Positions 49,601-60,185 of a stretch of DNA of 64,000 bases are shown one piece after another (within the stretch, counting starts at the first letter, position 1; every line of letters starts with the position of its first letter). This DNA comes from Gyrodactylus bullatarudis. Its lineage: Eukaryota > Platyhelminthes > Monogenea > Gyrodactylidea > Gyrodactylidae. The stretch lies in the NCBI GenBank assembly GCA_012064415.1, contig SSNU01000245.1, positions 1-64,000 on the forward strand, given 5' to 3'. The notes beneath the pieces were generated by a model. The model was not told the origin of the DNA. It made no database searches and worked only from the letters and a program-made list of their open reading frames with translations. The translations under genes were made by a program, and so were the position numbers.

Positions 49601-49976
49601 TATTTTTAAATGAAAAATTCAATTCTTTCATAAGATTTTTGTAAAAAATTTTTGGAAAGATTTAAGAAATAAATTAATTTTTAGATAAAAATAGGAAATT
49701 TAGAAAGTTTTTATGATTTATTCTGAAAATTCAGCATCTAAGACTTGTTATGGAAAAAAGAAATAGCCTTCTATCTCAACAAATAAAAAAGTTATGCATA
49801 TTTTAAGTCTGTTAAAAATTTCTGGAATCTCAAAAAATAGCTTCATTTTGGCCTGAATATTCGGACACATGTGAGAGTTTTGAAAAATATTGAATTTTCA
49901 TCAAACTCATCATAAAAATCTTGAACAACCAATAGAATTTGAGAAGTAAAGCCAATGACAAATTTTCTTTTTGAAG
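46656..49976. other. AT-rich DNA with scattered repeat fragments
   Basis: A relative of the 27744-28088 element occurs at about 48150-48290. A tandem attcttttcttaaatt duplication sits at about 48738-48770. No ADAMTS-like exon could be supported here, although the 5' part of that gene must lie upstream of 49977. Confidence 0.45.
49007..49046 (+). ncRNA. Hammerhead-ribozyme-like motif, copy 2
   Basis: Stem I 5' arm gagt, then CTGATGA (49011-49017), 8 nt, GAAA (49026-49029), a 4-bp AT stem III with an AGC loop, TT, then actc closing stem I. It is homologous to the motif at the 3' end of the Penelope-like element (54059-54107): both are preceded by tcggtgt. Stem II is weak (G-U closing pair only), so activity is doubtful. 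Confidence 0.4.
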
Positions 49977-52900
49977 GAAATATTCATGGAAACTTTCTGA
50001 CGCATGGTCATCTTGTTCCGAGCCATGTGGCCCTGGATTCGAGTATCAGAAAGCAGCTTGCGTTCGACAAGCAGCTCAAAAGTCAGTTGTCTATGCCGAT
50101 AACTATTGTGAAAATAAGGAAAGACCAGTGAATCGGCGAGAATGCAATTACGGAGATTGCAGCTCATCATATCGCTGGCAAGTATCGGATTACAGCCATT
50201 GCTCTCAGACGTGTGGACTTCTCGGCTTCACCACAAGAGAGGTCAATTGCGTTTATGTAGAAAAGAATAATTTAACTCAGGTAAGCCTTCCTACTGTTTT
50301 TCTAATGAAAAACCAAAAGAATTCAGAAATCTTTAACGCAAAATGGTCTTGTTTTTCAACAGATTATCGACCCAGAGGAAGAAAGTCAACATTGTGACAT
50401 GAAACTGAAGCCAAAGGATAGAGATGTTTGTAATAGACGTGACTGTGACCCTGTGATGAAGCCAAGTGAATGGACCAAGGTATGTTCTCTCTAATAGTCT
50501 TAATAGGTTTTAAAATAGGGATTATTACAAAAAGTAGAAGATAGATCATCAATAACAAGAATGTCTATTCAGTGTATTTACAGAAAATAGAAGATTATTA
50601 GGACATTTTCATTCAATATAAGTATTTATAACACACTTTACACTTAATGGAAGTTTTTTGAACTTACTTTTCATTCAGTAGACGTATTATTTTATAATCT
50701 TACAAATAATAGAAGTAACTATAACCTTTTCCAGTTCGTTAAGGAAGATATGAAATTCGATAAGGAATTCGTGAAATTCATTAAGGAATAGTATTTTAAA
50801 ATGTCATTACTGAAGGGATGTTGTGAGAAACGATATGGAATTAATGCAATTCATTAAGGAATATTCAAGTTTTATTCGTCAATCAAAGATATCAATCCTT
50901 CGCTTGCAAGGGGACAAAATTAAGATAAAAATTACTTTAAATGTAGTGAATAAATTCAATTACAGATGACAACCGTATTTTGGGAGTGTAAAACTACACC
51001 TCCATTTTCACAGTTTTTCAATAAATAAATAACTTGTCATTGTACTTTGAAGTAGGTCTATTAGGGTCCTGGTATAAAATTTTATAAAATCTTTTTATAG
51101 AAATTTCAAAAGTATTGAGCAAATTTTTCATAGATCAAGTATGAAATAACAGCAGAAATTCATCTCAAATAATTATACATTTTTAAATACAAAATTTATC
51201 AAAGAATTCGTTTTTTTTAATGACAATTTCTAAAATTCGATCTTAAACATTCTCCCTACTGTACGGATCTTGCTCCAACAGATTATCACTTTTTCAGATC
51301 GCTTCATCATCTGAAGTGCAATATCTTCAATTAAAGACTAGATGTTTTGGACTCACTAAATGAGCGCATGGACCAAAAAAAAATCTGAAAAAAAATTATT
51401 TTTATGAAAAATATGGTAATTTTTCAAATTCCCATTTGGCGCAAAAATCCCATTTTTTCGAACTTTGAGCTGAAAATTATTGTTGATTTGAAAGTGGGAG
51501 GCTGATCAAGAGTTTTTTCAGGATCAAGATTAGACAAAAAAATCAATGAAATTTTGATAATTCAAAATCCCTAGTAAATGGGGTAACTGTCGGTAATTTG
51601 ACGGTGCCAGTCAGCTTTCTTGTCTAATCTTGATCATGTAAAACCTCTTTTGATCAACCTCCCACATCCAAATCAATAAAAATTTTCAGTTCTATGTTCG
51701 AAAAAATGGGATTTTGGCGCCAAATGGGAATTTTGAAAAATGGCCTTATTTTTCATAAAAATAATTTTTTCAGATTTTTTTTCTTCAAATGGTAAAAGAG
51801 GGCAGCATGAGTAGGATTCCAGAGAAGCTTTAACAACTTCGAATTCTTGATGAAAATATCGAGATATCTGTAAAAATTATAGGTTCCCAACTTCATATCA
51901 ACCAACTTTATATTCAAATGAATGGAGGCGAAGTTTTAAACTCCAAAAATACGGTTCTCATCTCAATTAGTCTTCTGGTTGGTAGGCTATTGGATAGATA
52001 AGTTTAGTGTGGTTTTGTGTGAAGATTGGTCTCAATTCATTAATCACATGGGAGTGCCATATTCAACCGCTTACAAATGAATCCGCAATCCCAGAGAGAG
52101 TTTACCTAGAAGGAGAACGATTGTTGAATATCAATGATCAATCTCAAAAAACGTCACAATTTCTACAAAGCTTAATTGATCACATCGAACGTTGAGCAAC
52201 GGAGAAAACATTAACTACCTAAGAGGACAAAACGGTATTCCTGTTGCTGAATATTGTATGAGAAGACTCTAGGAGATCGCAGAGGAAGCCAAATAAACTC
52301 TAGATAAAATAATAAAATTCACAAACCATGTGAAATATTATTATTGCGAAAAGAAGATAAAATTTTCCTTTATGAATTGCATTAATTCCATATCGTTTCT
52401 CAAAACTTCCCTATTGAATTTCATATCTTCCTTAAATAATGACATTTTAGAATACTATTCCTTAATGAATTTCATGAGTTTCTTAATGAATATTCATATC
52501 TTCCTTAAAGATCTGCAAAAGGTATAGATTACACGTTGCAATCAATAGAATAGATTTGGGAACATGTTGCATTTGCTCTGGATCTTCAAGGGTTACAAAT
52601 CCTTTAGAATTTGCTAATTTAGAAATGACCTAGAATTCTCTTTCATGATGAATTTTCTGAAAAATTTTGTAGTAATTTATTAACCGTCTCAATCTTACTA
52701 TCAAGTAAGATGTATAGACCCTTTTTGTCAGTTTATTTTTAAATTCTGCATAAATGATGATGGATTATTTCCCCAAGCTGAAAATTTATCATATCATTGT
52801 GCAGAAGTAAGCGTATATATTTTAAAAATTGTATTAGATGACAATTTCCTAATAATCTTCTTTATTTTGTAAATACACTGGATAGATCTTCTAGTTATTG

Positions 52901-55900
52901 ATAATCTATCTTCTACTTTTGGAAAATTTCATCTATACATTTTTTAGAGCTAGCTTCTACGTTTTGTAAATATCCCTTTGAAATATAAAGGCTTTATAGA
53001 AATTAAAGATCTCTCTTTCAAATATTAAATAGACGGAGTTATCATTTCTTTCCAAGTAATTTACATTTAAATGATATAACCATCCTATGTAACCCATGAC
53101 GACTAAAATTATCTTTGCAGATTTAAAATTTAATTAAAAACAGGTGGATGAAAAACGTAATTTCTATTCCATGAAAAATTTAATTATTCTACAAGAAACT
53201 TGTAAATATGAAGTGATTTGATTGTATGCGAGGTTCCTAAGAATCTCTGGAATCATGAAAATAATTAAATTTGGCTCAACTAGAAATTCAAAAATATTTT
53301 TTCTTCCATGATAGAATTTTGCGTTGAAATCCTTAGCATTCTCGAGATTTCCTAATTCATGACATGACTCGAAACCTAATTCAGTTCCCTGAGAAGCTTT
53401 TAAGTGTTGTCTAAAAAAACATAATAGATGTGAAACTTTTGCAGAAAATTTCTTAAATTTCATTTTATTCCTATTTGTTAATTCATTTTTGCAATTATTC
53501 ATGCAATATATTTTGAGTGTTGCAGCGAGACACACACTATTTTAAACAGATATATTGAAGACTTCCTATTATAGTGTCTTCAAGATGATCCTTGTCAGCC
53601 AGGTAAACAAACACGGGAAATGGAATGTGTTCAGGTTAAAATGAATGGGACCGCAGTGAAAATTGGTAAACACAACTGCCTGAATCATAATCTCAAAACA
53701 TGGCGTGAATGTTGGAATCCTACCGATAAAGAATGTCTTAAGAAAAATGAACCGGAAATATCTCAGGACTCGATAACCGTTGTTCAAATGAAACGAGTAA
53801 GTTGACTATAAAAAACATCATTTCTCAATATTTTTACAATCCGAAATTAACATAAACTTTAAGCTCAAGAATAGAAATCAAAATTAAAATTAATTGAAAA
53901 ATAATATTTGGTTATATGTATATGCTAATCCAAATTAGCAGAGCAAACCCTGCTAGTTAAGTACGAGAAAGCAGTTCAGTACAAATTAGCTAAAATATAT
54001 TGAAATTTTTGGGTTGCTGACTTGGAGTCATGCTGGAGTTAAGAACGAATGAAAGATTGTTTTGGTGAATAAAGCTTTATTTTCGTCGGTTCTCTTCAGA
54101 CCAAAAACACCGAATATCGATATATATATATTTACACATGAAATAATTATTATAATGTTGGGAACGTTTTGGATTAGCCAATAGCATTTATTCATCATGA
54201 GCTGACCAATGAGAGCTGAGTGTGTTCATGCTCTTCGGGCTGTGAGGAATACATCTATTGTTTGGTTACCGGTTGGTAACCCTTTTCTCTGTTTACCCGT
54301 TTTCTTGTGTTGCTTAGGTGATGTGGAGAGGTTTCTTTTTCGCGTCGGAGTGGGGGTCTTCACTTCTGGTTGTGAAAAAAATCTCTTTCGATCATCATGA
54401 CTTGCATTTGGTTCAAGGTTGCTAGGGGAGCGTTGGCTTGTCTGAATAGTTTTATTTGGGCTTTTGCAACTAGAGGAAGTATTATCAACTAATGTTGAGG
54501 TTTGAGTTGTAGTCAACGTAGTTGCTAGGCCGTCATTGCCGATTTCACTGGTTTGGTTTTGTGTAGATGTGAAGATTGGACCGTTTTCGGTTGTTGCTAT
54601 GTCAATTGGTGCTGGAGTGGGGGTGTAGCGCTCGGATTCGAGTTCAAGTTTTGATTTAGAGGGAGATGGTTTGTTGGAGGTTTTGATGTCAATTTCGAGA
54701 CTTTCTTTATCATCTTGGAAGCCTTGTGGAAGTTAACACCAGTAAAGCCTAACTTTCTACCCAAAATCTTTTGAGCACATAAAGATGGTAACTCCTCATT
54801 GACTAGCTTGGCTTCGGCTATTTCCAGGATTTTTTGAATACGTTGTTTGCTAAGTCTAGGGTCTAGAGTATCTGATTCTAAAATTTTCAATCCCCGCTGA
54901 GTGATTCGTTGTTCGTAAGTGCTCTTGTATAGAGGAGCCTTCATTGCTCGAGCTATGGTGTTCTTTGATCCTTGCTGATATAGGTCGTATTGTCATCCCA
55001 ATGTAGGACTGGTCACAGGAGCATTTAAATTCATAGACGAATCCTTTCCTGTTCAGCCAGTTGACTGGACCTTTATTGCAGTCGTTGAGCAATTTAGTTG
55101 TCTTAGATATGAAACGTATTTTATGCCCAGGGGATGTTTCTGTTGTTATTTTGCCCAAGTTGTTTCTTAGTACAGAATTAGGAACGTCACCCTTGAATGG
55201 GAGTTGGAGGCAAAGGTATTTGTTATCCGTTCCTTCTGTCAATTTGTCTTTCTCTTTCACTCTGGCTTTCGTATAAAATCCTAAGGGTAGCCGCTTGTTT
55301 CAAACTTGCAAAACAACTTCTTTCGTTCTTCTTCTTGGAATTGTGTTCAGACTAGTCGGTGGATCTTCAGGAACTCACTCCACACTAGACTTCTTTTTGT
55401 TTCTACTGGATTGAAACTGCTGAAAGACATATACTGTGAGGGGGTACCAGGTTTTTTGTATATTGTAGAGGTGAAGCCAGTGCTTGGGCATCTTTCAATG
55501 GAGGTTTCGAGAAAGTTGAGAGAGTTGTTGATTTCCTTTTCCATTGTAAGTTTCAATCTGGGATGCATTTGATTCAGTTCCTCAAGTATTGCATGAGGGT
55601 CATGGTCGTCTTTCAAAAGGAGGAATGTGTCGTCTATGTAGCGTAGATATAAGTTGGCACTGCTAATGATGTTGGACATCTTTGATGATTCTAGGGAAGC
55701 TAAAAATAAGTCAGCTAAGAGCGGTCCCAGAGGCGTTCCCATTGCAACCCCATCTATCTGCCGAAAGTAGGAACCATCGAATCTGAAATCAATGTTCTGA
55801 ACCGTCATGAAGATAAGAGCGCAGACGTCATCAGCTGTCATTGAGGTTGTTGTTGGGCCTTCGCATTTGATCAGCTCGGGATTTTCAGTGAGTTTCTTTC

Positions 55901-58900
55901 GTATGAAGTCAACTGTTTCTTTCATGGGTACATTGGTGAAAAGCGAGGAAACATCAAAGGAAACCATTTGGCCGGTGAACGGGTTTTTGTTTCTTAAGCT
56001 ATAAATAAAATCACATAAATTAATCTCTGAATGTGGACATAGGTGGTCTCTTAGCGGTTTTAAAACTCCAGCTAACCATTGTACTAAACCATGTTGTGGG
56101 CTCGGTGTCATGTCGAGGATTGGGCGGAATTTTAAGTCCTCGGTACCTTTGTGAATTTTTGGTAAAAGATATAGGCTGCATATTCCAGGGCCGTTAGGTC
56201 GTAGGCTACTGGTTGTCGTAGGAGAGATGATTTTTCTCTCAGATAGGAGGTCAATTTTTCTGTTTACTGAAGCTAGGAATCTATTGGATCTTTTTTCGGC
56301 TTCAGCCCTGTCAAGTTGTCTGAACATCCTAGTGTCGCTGATAAGGAGTCTACCCTTTCGATAGTACTCCTCCGAGTTGATTATAGCAATTCCTGAACCT
56401 TTGTCCAGATCAGATATGAGTATGTCCGGGTTTTTTGGAATTGATGTCAATGCTAGGTAATGGTCTGTTGTCAGGTATGGGAAATCAATTTTCTGTTGCT
56501 TGTATTGGACCCTAGCATCGTTGGCGACTGTGTCGAATCTCTCGCGGAGCTGTTTAGAAGAGGCAGGGATATCTTAAGTTGATTATGAAATAGTTCAAAA
56601 CCAATATCAGTCTCAAGGTTTTGAAATTTGCTTTTGAGCTCAGATTCGGGATCATCATAAAATGATGTCAAAATAACTAAGGCTAATTGATATGAAGATC
56701 TATGATTATTACAGAGAGAATTCGAATTTGTTAAAGCTTGAATCCTACTCATGCTGCCCACTTTTACCATTTGAAGAAAAAAAAATCTGAAAAAAAATTA
56801 TTTTTATGAAAAATATGGTAATTTTTCAAATTCCCATTTGGCGCAAAAATCCCATTTTTTCGAACTTTGAGCTGAAAATTATTGTTGATTTGAAAGTGGG
56901 AGGCTGATCAAGAGTTTTTTCAGGATCAAGATTAGACAAAAAAATCAATTCAACTGAATCTGGTCTTATGCATAATCACATTATCGTTTGGCAGCGGAAT
57001 TTCAATTTTTTGATAATTTTCAATTCTCGAGAATCAATGAAATTTCGATAATTCAAAATCCCTAGTAAATGGGGTAACTGTCGGTAATTTGACGGTGCCA
57101 GTCAGCTTTCTTGTCTAATCTTGATCATGTAAAACCTCTTTTGATCAACCTCCCACATCCAAATCAATAAAAATTTTCAGTTCTATGTTCGAAGAAATGG
57201 GATTTTGGCGCCAAATGGAGTTTTTTTAGGATCAAGATTGACATGAAGATGAGAATTTATTTTTTTATCAAAAAACTCAATATTTTTTTCCGTAAAGTCA
57301 GGAAAAAATTAGTTTTACGAACTTCATCATAAAATGAGCCAATGAGTTGTGGAAATTTAAAAAAATTGCTGAAAAAAGACAAAGAATTCGAATTCGGCTG
57401 CAGAAATTCACAGAAATTTGTTATTATTGTGGAAAATCGAAAAGTTTTGATTTATTAATTATCACGAAGGGGAATGATCCAAAATTCGAATGTTTAACTT
57501 TTTCTTGAAAACAGTTGATTCCTTTCTACCTCACGGCTTAATTCGAATACTTTGTCTGATGCTGATCTCGAATATCTGCATTCAACTGCTCCAAATCTTT
57601 GTAATCTATAAAAATTTTTGGTTCGAAAGTTGAAAAAGTGGAAATTTGGTGCATTTTCGAAATTCAAAAATCGGCCTAATTTTGGTCAGATTGAATCTTC
57701 TCTGAATATTTTTTAAATTTCCCCAAAATAAAATTTCTTCCTGACTTTCAGAAGAAAAATATTGATTTTTTCGTAAAAAAGTAAATTCTCATCTTCCTAT
57801 CAATTAGCTTTATATGTTACCGTTAATCTTGTTACTCTTAATTGTCTTAATATATATTAATTTGATCTTCTTACTTTAGAATCAAGATTTAGAATTAAGC
57901 GTTGGTCAACATGCTTTCATAATACCATTTACAAATATCACCGTCAAATGTCCAACGAAGCATTTCGCAAAGCAAGATTTGGTCTGGTACCATGAGAGTC
58001 ATGGTAAAAAAGTTTACGTTGGAAAGTCAACAGAACGAATCAAGGTCGATAAAGAGGGCAGACTACTTATTGACAATTTCCAGCCAATAGATCGTGGCCA
58101 GTGGAAGTGTCAGGCTGATAAAACAGAAGCTTCCATTACATTGTCACAGAGAACAGTTGCCGAAGGCTTCATGGACTGGTTGAAGCGTACAAAACTCTGG
58201 AACAATGAAGATATGCTAAATGAAGATCCAAAGACGGCCTATCGGAATCAAGTCATTGTTCAATGGGTTGAAGGATCTTGGTCAGAGTGTAAGGCAGAAT
58301 GTGGCGAGAAAGCTAACCAAACACGTCTTGTTCGTTGTGAAAAAGTAAATTAGTTTTATACATAACAAATTAACCCTCATGTGCCAAATTATTTTTTTAT
58401 TAGAATATTTTTAACTATACCAAAATTATTAACCCTCGCCCTGGAAATGGGGTCCACAGAGACCCCATTTGTATTGATTTTCCTATGTCATTTTTTTCAT
58501 TTCCAGGGCGAGGGTTAAAATGAATCCAAATCTGAATTCAGGTTTAATAATCGACTTATCCTTATAAATGTATCGATCATAAATCTCCTTTCTAATAAGG
58601 GGTAAATAAATTAAATCTAAATTAATATTTCAGGTATCTTTCAAAAAACTGAAAATTTAGATTTATCTGTTATACATTTTAGATATGTTGTTCTATAGTT
58701 CCTGAAAATAATTAGCTTTTGCCAACTTAAGATAAGTCAAACAATGAAATAAACTTAGCAAACTCACGTGAATTATCTTTCATTCGAAAGTTTCTCATAG
58801 ACTTCTGAGACATTTTCTGCTTACGGTATCGTATCCTCTAAGTTGGTCAGTTCATGGAGAGATAAAAAATGTTTAGTTTATAGTTTACTAACGACATCTA

Positions 58901-60185
58901 ATTTAGTTTTCATATAATTAGCATTACTTCGTGAACAGACATATATTTTACAACGAGTCGCGTACATTAATGAGTTGGTCTGAATTTCATATTTTCTCGC
59001 TAATAGGTTCAGACTCGTGTCTATGAAGTTCTAGCAGATGCTGAATGCGAAAGTCGAGGATTGCCCAAGCCCCTTTCAACACGAGAATGTCAAACAGCTG
59101 TGGAATGCCCAAGACTAGAATTTGAGCCTGACTCTGCTGGCGTAAGTCTATTTCATGACTATCTCTTGTTAATTCACATAAGCTGAATAGATGATCAAGT
59201 AATTGGAATTTAACTTTTTCGCTATTGACAGGACTCCTTTTTGTTGGAACATTATAGCTAACTTGTTCTTTAATTATTTAAAATGGTTTCAAACCCTTTT
59301 CAAGGGCCTAGAACGTCATCTATGAGCTTATGATTCTGACATTTACATCATATTAATAATTGGACACCAGATGGAGGAAGTTTAAAAGAAAAGCTTTAAT
59401 TTATTTTCGAATATCTTAAATAATCCATAAATAATAATTAAAACTGTTTTCTATAGTGTACGAATCAGTGTATTAAACCAGGTCTGGCAAAGAAATCCGG
59501 TATGCGTAAATGCTTCATTGGAACACGTGAAGTGAAAATGGACAAATGCACAGAGCAAATACAAACCCAACATCTTTGTGATAATCCCTTGTGTAATTTG
59601 AAATGGCAAACAGGAAATTGGTCATCTGTAAGTCACGTTTAGAAGTTGCTCTGGAGTTTAACAAATAGTGTTTGAGCGATTGCATATTTAAATTTTACGG
59701 GAATGATAATTAGAATTATTATTACATTAGTGCTCAAAATCCTGTGGAGAAAATGCCTTCAAGTCAAGGAGAATCCAATGCGTCTGGGATCATACGAATG
59801 AATCAGCTCAGGCGTTATGCATGAATTACAAGTTACCCATCCCTAATGCCATTATGCCATGTGAAACAATCCCATGTAGACTGGGTAAGTAACCTTCGAA
59901 ATCATACGCATTCTCATTGGCTGAAAAAAATTTCAACCGATTTAATTGGTCCAGAATGTATTAGTCAATCAGGGACCCCCTATTTTTGACTCTGATTAAT
60001 TTTTCTTTCCAATAATAGAATGTCGAAATCTCATGGCCAATTGTGAACAGAAAAAGGATCTCTGTCGATTTTCCATGTTCCAATATTACTGTTGCAAGAC
60101 ATGTAAGGGAATTAAAGAGAAGAATGCTCTTCCAGCCGAGAGTGACAACCAGCAAATATTCACACAAGAGAAAATCGAAAATTGA
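49977..60185 (+). CDS. ADAMTSL: ADAMTS-like secreted matrix protein, 3' part (thrombospondin repeats, Ig, PLAC)
   Basis: Exons: 49977-50280, 50363-50479, 53575-53796, 57880-58344, 59007-59141, 59457-59627, 59731-59884, 60019-60185; about 576 residues. All junctions keep frame. Order: TSR (WSSCSEPCGPGF), TSR (YRWQVSDYSHCSQTCG), a diverged TSR split over exons 2-3, an Ig domain in exon 4 (VKCPTK ... LVWYH ... DRGQWKCQAD), TSR (GSWSECKAECG) over exons 4-5, another in exon 6, TSR (NWSSCSKSCG) over exons 6-7, and a PLAC domain (NCEQKKDLC ... YYCCKTC) with its six cysteines. This matches the C-terminal half of ADAMTSL1/3-type proteins, extracellular glycoproteins without protease activity that modulate matrix assembly. 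The signal peptide and first TSR/cysteine-rich/spacer region lie upstream and were not found. Papilin is an alternative with similar modules, but no Kunitz domains are seen. The introns at 50480-53574 and 53797-57879 are enlarged by transposons. Confidence 0.88.
51248..51373 (+). pseudogene. Mariner transposase C-terminal fragment
   Basis: Reads HSPYCTDLAPTDYHFFRSLH, the mariner block that contains the last catalytic Asp (usual form 'PYSPDLAPxDYHLF'). The frame then meets a stop and continues as LDVLDSLNERMD. The rest of the transposase is missing or unrecognisable. Confidence 0.85.
51376..51910. mobile_element. Type-A foldback element, left end truncated
   Basis: Nearly identical to 56775-57230 over long stretches (aattcccatttggcgcaaaa; gtgggaggctgatcaagag), with a smaller centre. 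The right end is cttcatatcaaccaacttta. It is inserted in the mariner element. Confidence 0.75.
54059..54107 (-). ncRNA. Hammerhead-ribozyme-like motif at the 3' end of the Penelope-like element
   Basis: On the minus strand: stem I arm tttttggt, CTGAAGA (54099-54093), 8 nt gaaccgac, GAAA (54084-54081), palindromic stem III ATAAAG/CTTTAT, then TC as the cleavage dinucleotide, and accaaaac closing stem I with seven pairs. This is the type I hammerhead layout known from Penelope-like elements, where very short stem III helices are common. Stem II is poor (one G-C pair), so self-cleavage is uncertain. Confidence 0.5.
54226..54944 (-). pseudogene. Tail of the Penelope-like ORF, two frames
   Basis: 54597-54944 encodes a helical basic segment (LSKQRIQKILEIAEAKLVNE) then a proline/asparagine-rich run. 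54226-54516 encodes a Ser/Thr/Lys-rich low-complexity tail. No known domain beyond belonging to the element. Confidence 0.55.
54856..55260 (-). pseudogene. GIY-YIG endonuclease domain of the Penelope-like element
   Basis: FVYEFKCSCDQSYIGMT is the GIY...YIG signature (here FVY...YIG) with the Cys pair typical of Penelope-like elements, followed by the arginine-containing helix RPISARIKEH and then QEHLRTTNH. It overlaps in position, in another frame, with the next block (54597-54944), showing a frameshift. Confidence 0.85.
55347..56450 (-). pseudogene. Penelope-like reverse transcriptase
   Basis: The 367-residue frame holds the RT palm: ILISDLDKGSGIAI, LYLLPKIHKG, MVSFDVSSLFTNVP, GVAMGTPLGPLLADLF and the catalytic YLRYIDDTFLLL. 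Upstream, a different frame carries the N-terminal part (FYDDPESELKSKFQNLETDI), so at least one frameshift separates them near 56560. Downstream, stops lie between this frame and the endonuclease. The element cannot make an intact protein. Confidence 0.9.
56685..57238. mobile_element. Type-A foldback element
   Basis: Left end aaggctaattgatatgaag; internal inverted segments as in the copies at 32233 and 51376. Its right end runs directly into a type-B element (aggatcaagattgacatgaa), so its own right terminus is missing or replaced. Confidence 0.7.
57228..57815. mobile_element. Type-B foldback element
   Basis: From gattgacatgaagatgagaa to cttcctatcaattagcttta. Internal inverted segments are eroded. 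The interior (gaattcgaattcggctgcag) resembles the centre of 29388-30117. Confidence 0.6.
58429..58518. mobile_element. 90-bp piggyBac-type MITE in an ADAMTS-like intron
   Basis: TTAA at both ends (58429-58432 and 58515-58518), with TIRs ccctcgccctggaaat / atttccagggcgaggg and an inner hairpin (tggggtc..gacccca). The termini match those of the piggyBac element at 62563 (ccctcgcattggaa) closely enough for cross-mobilisation. Confidence 0.8.

Larger units (their letters stand above)
50963..51960 (+). mobile_element. Mariner-type element, itself interrupted
   Basis: The left end (acaaccgtattttgggagtg taaaact) and the right end (agttttaaactccaaaaata cggttct) are imperfect TIRs of about 28 bp, flanked by TA on the left. 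The transposase remnant is at 51248-51373. A type-A foldback element occupies 51376-51910. The whole sits inside R copy 3. Confidence 0.75.
50719..52527. mobile_element. R element copy 3, split by a mariner
   Basis: Left end ctataaccttttccagttcg; right end ctgcaaaaggtatag. Homology to the other copies stops at about 50962 and resumes at 51961, exactly where a mariner-type element is inserted; without it the copy is about 810 bp. It lies in intron 2 of the ADAMTS-like gene. The right interior carries coding-like frames in one orientation: SVVLCEDWSQFINHMGVPYS, a frame change, ESAIPERVYLEGERLL (52007-52195), a frame change, GENINYLRGQNGIPVAEY, then TLDKIIKFTNHVKYYYCEKK, ending in the arm. Confidence 0.85.
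54049..56670 (-). mobile_element. Penelope-like element (EN+), 5'-truncated, with hammerhead-like 3' end
   Basis: Reads right to left: N-terminal domain remnant (56471-56670), reverse transcriptase (55347-56450), GIY-YIG endonuclease (54856-55260), a basic proline-rich tail, then a hammerhead-like motif near 54059-54107. RT followed by GIY-YIG is diagnostic of Penelope-like elements. It lies in intron 3 of the ADAMTS-like gene, antisense to it, and is flanked on the right by foldback DNA. Confidence 0.9.

Noticed and set aside
52007..52195. 62-codon frame as an independent host gene
   Set aside because: The same sequence recurs in R copies 1 and 2 with frameshifts, so it belongs to the mobile element.
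54226..54400. Plus-strand frames over the Penelope-like element
   Set aside because: The minus strand carries the recognisable RT and GIY-YIG domains; the plus frames are their antisense.
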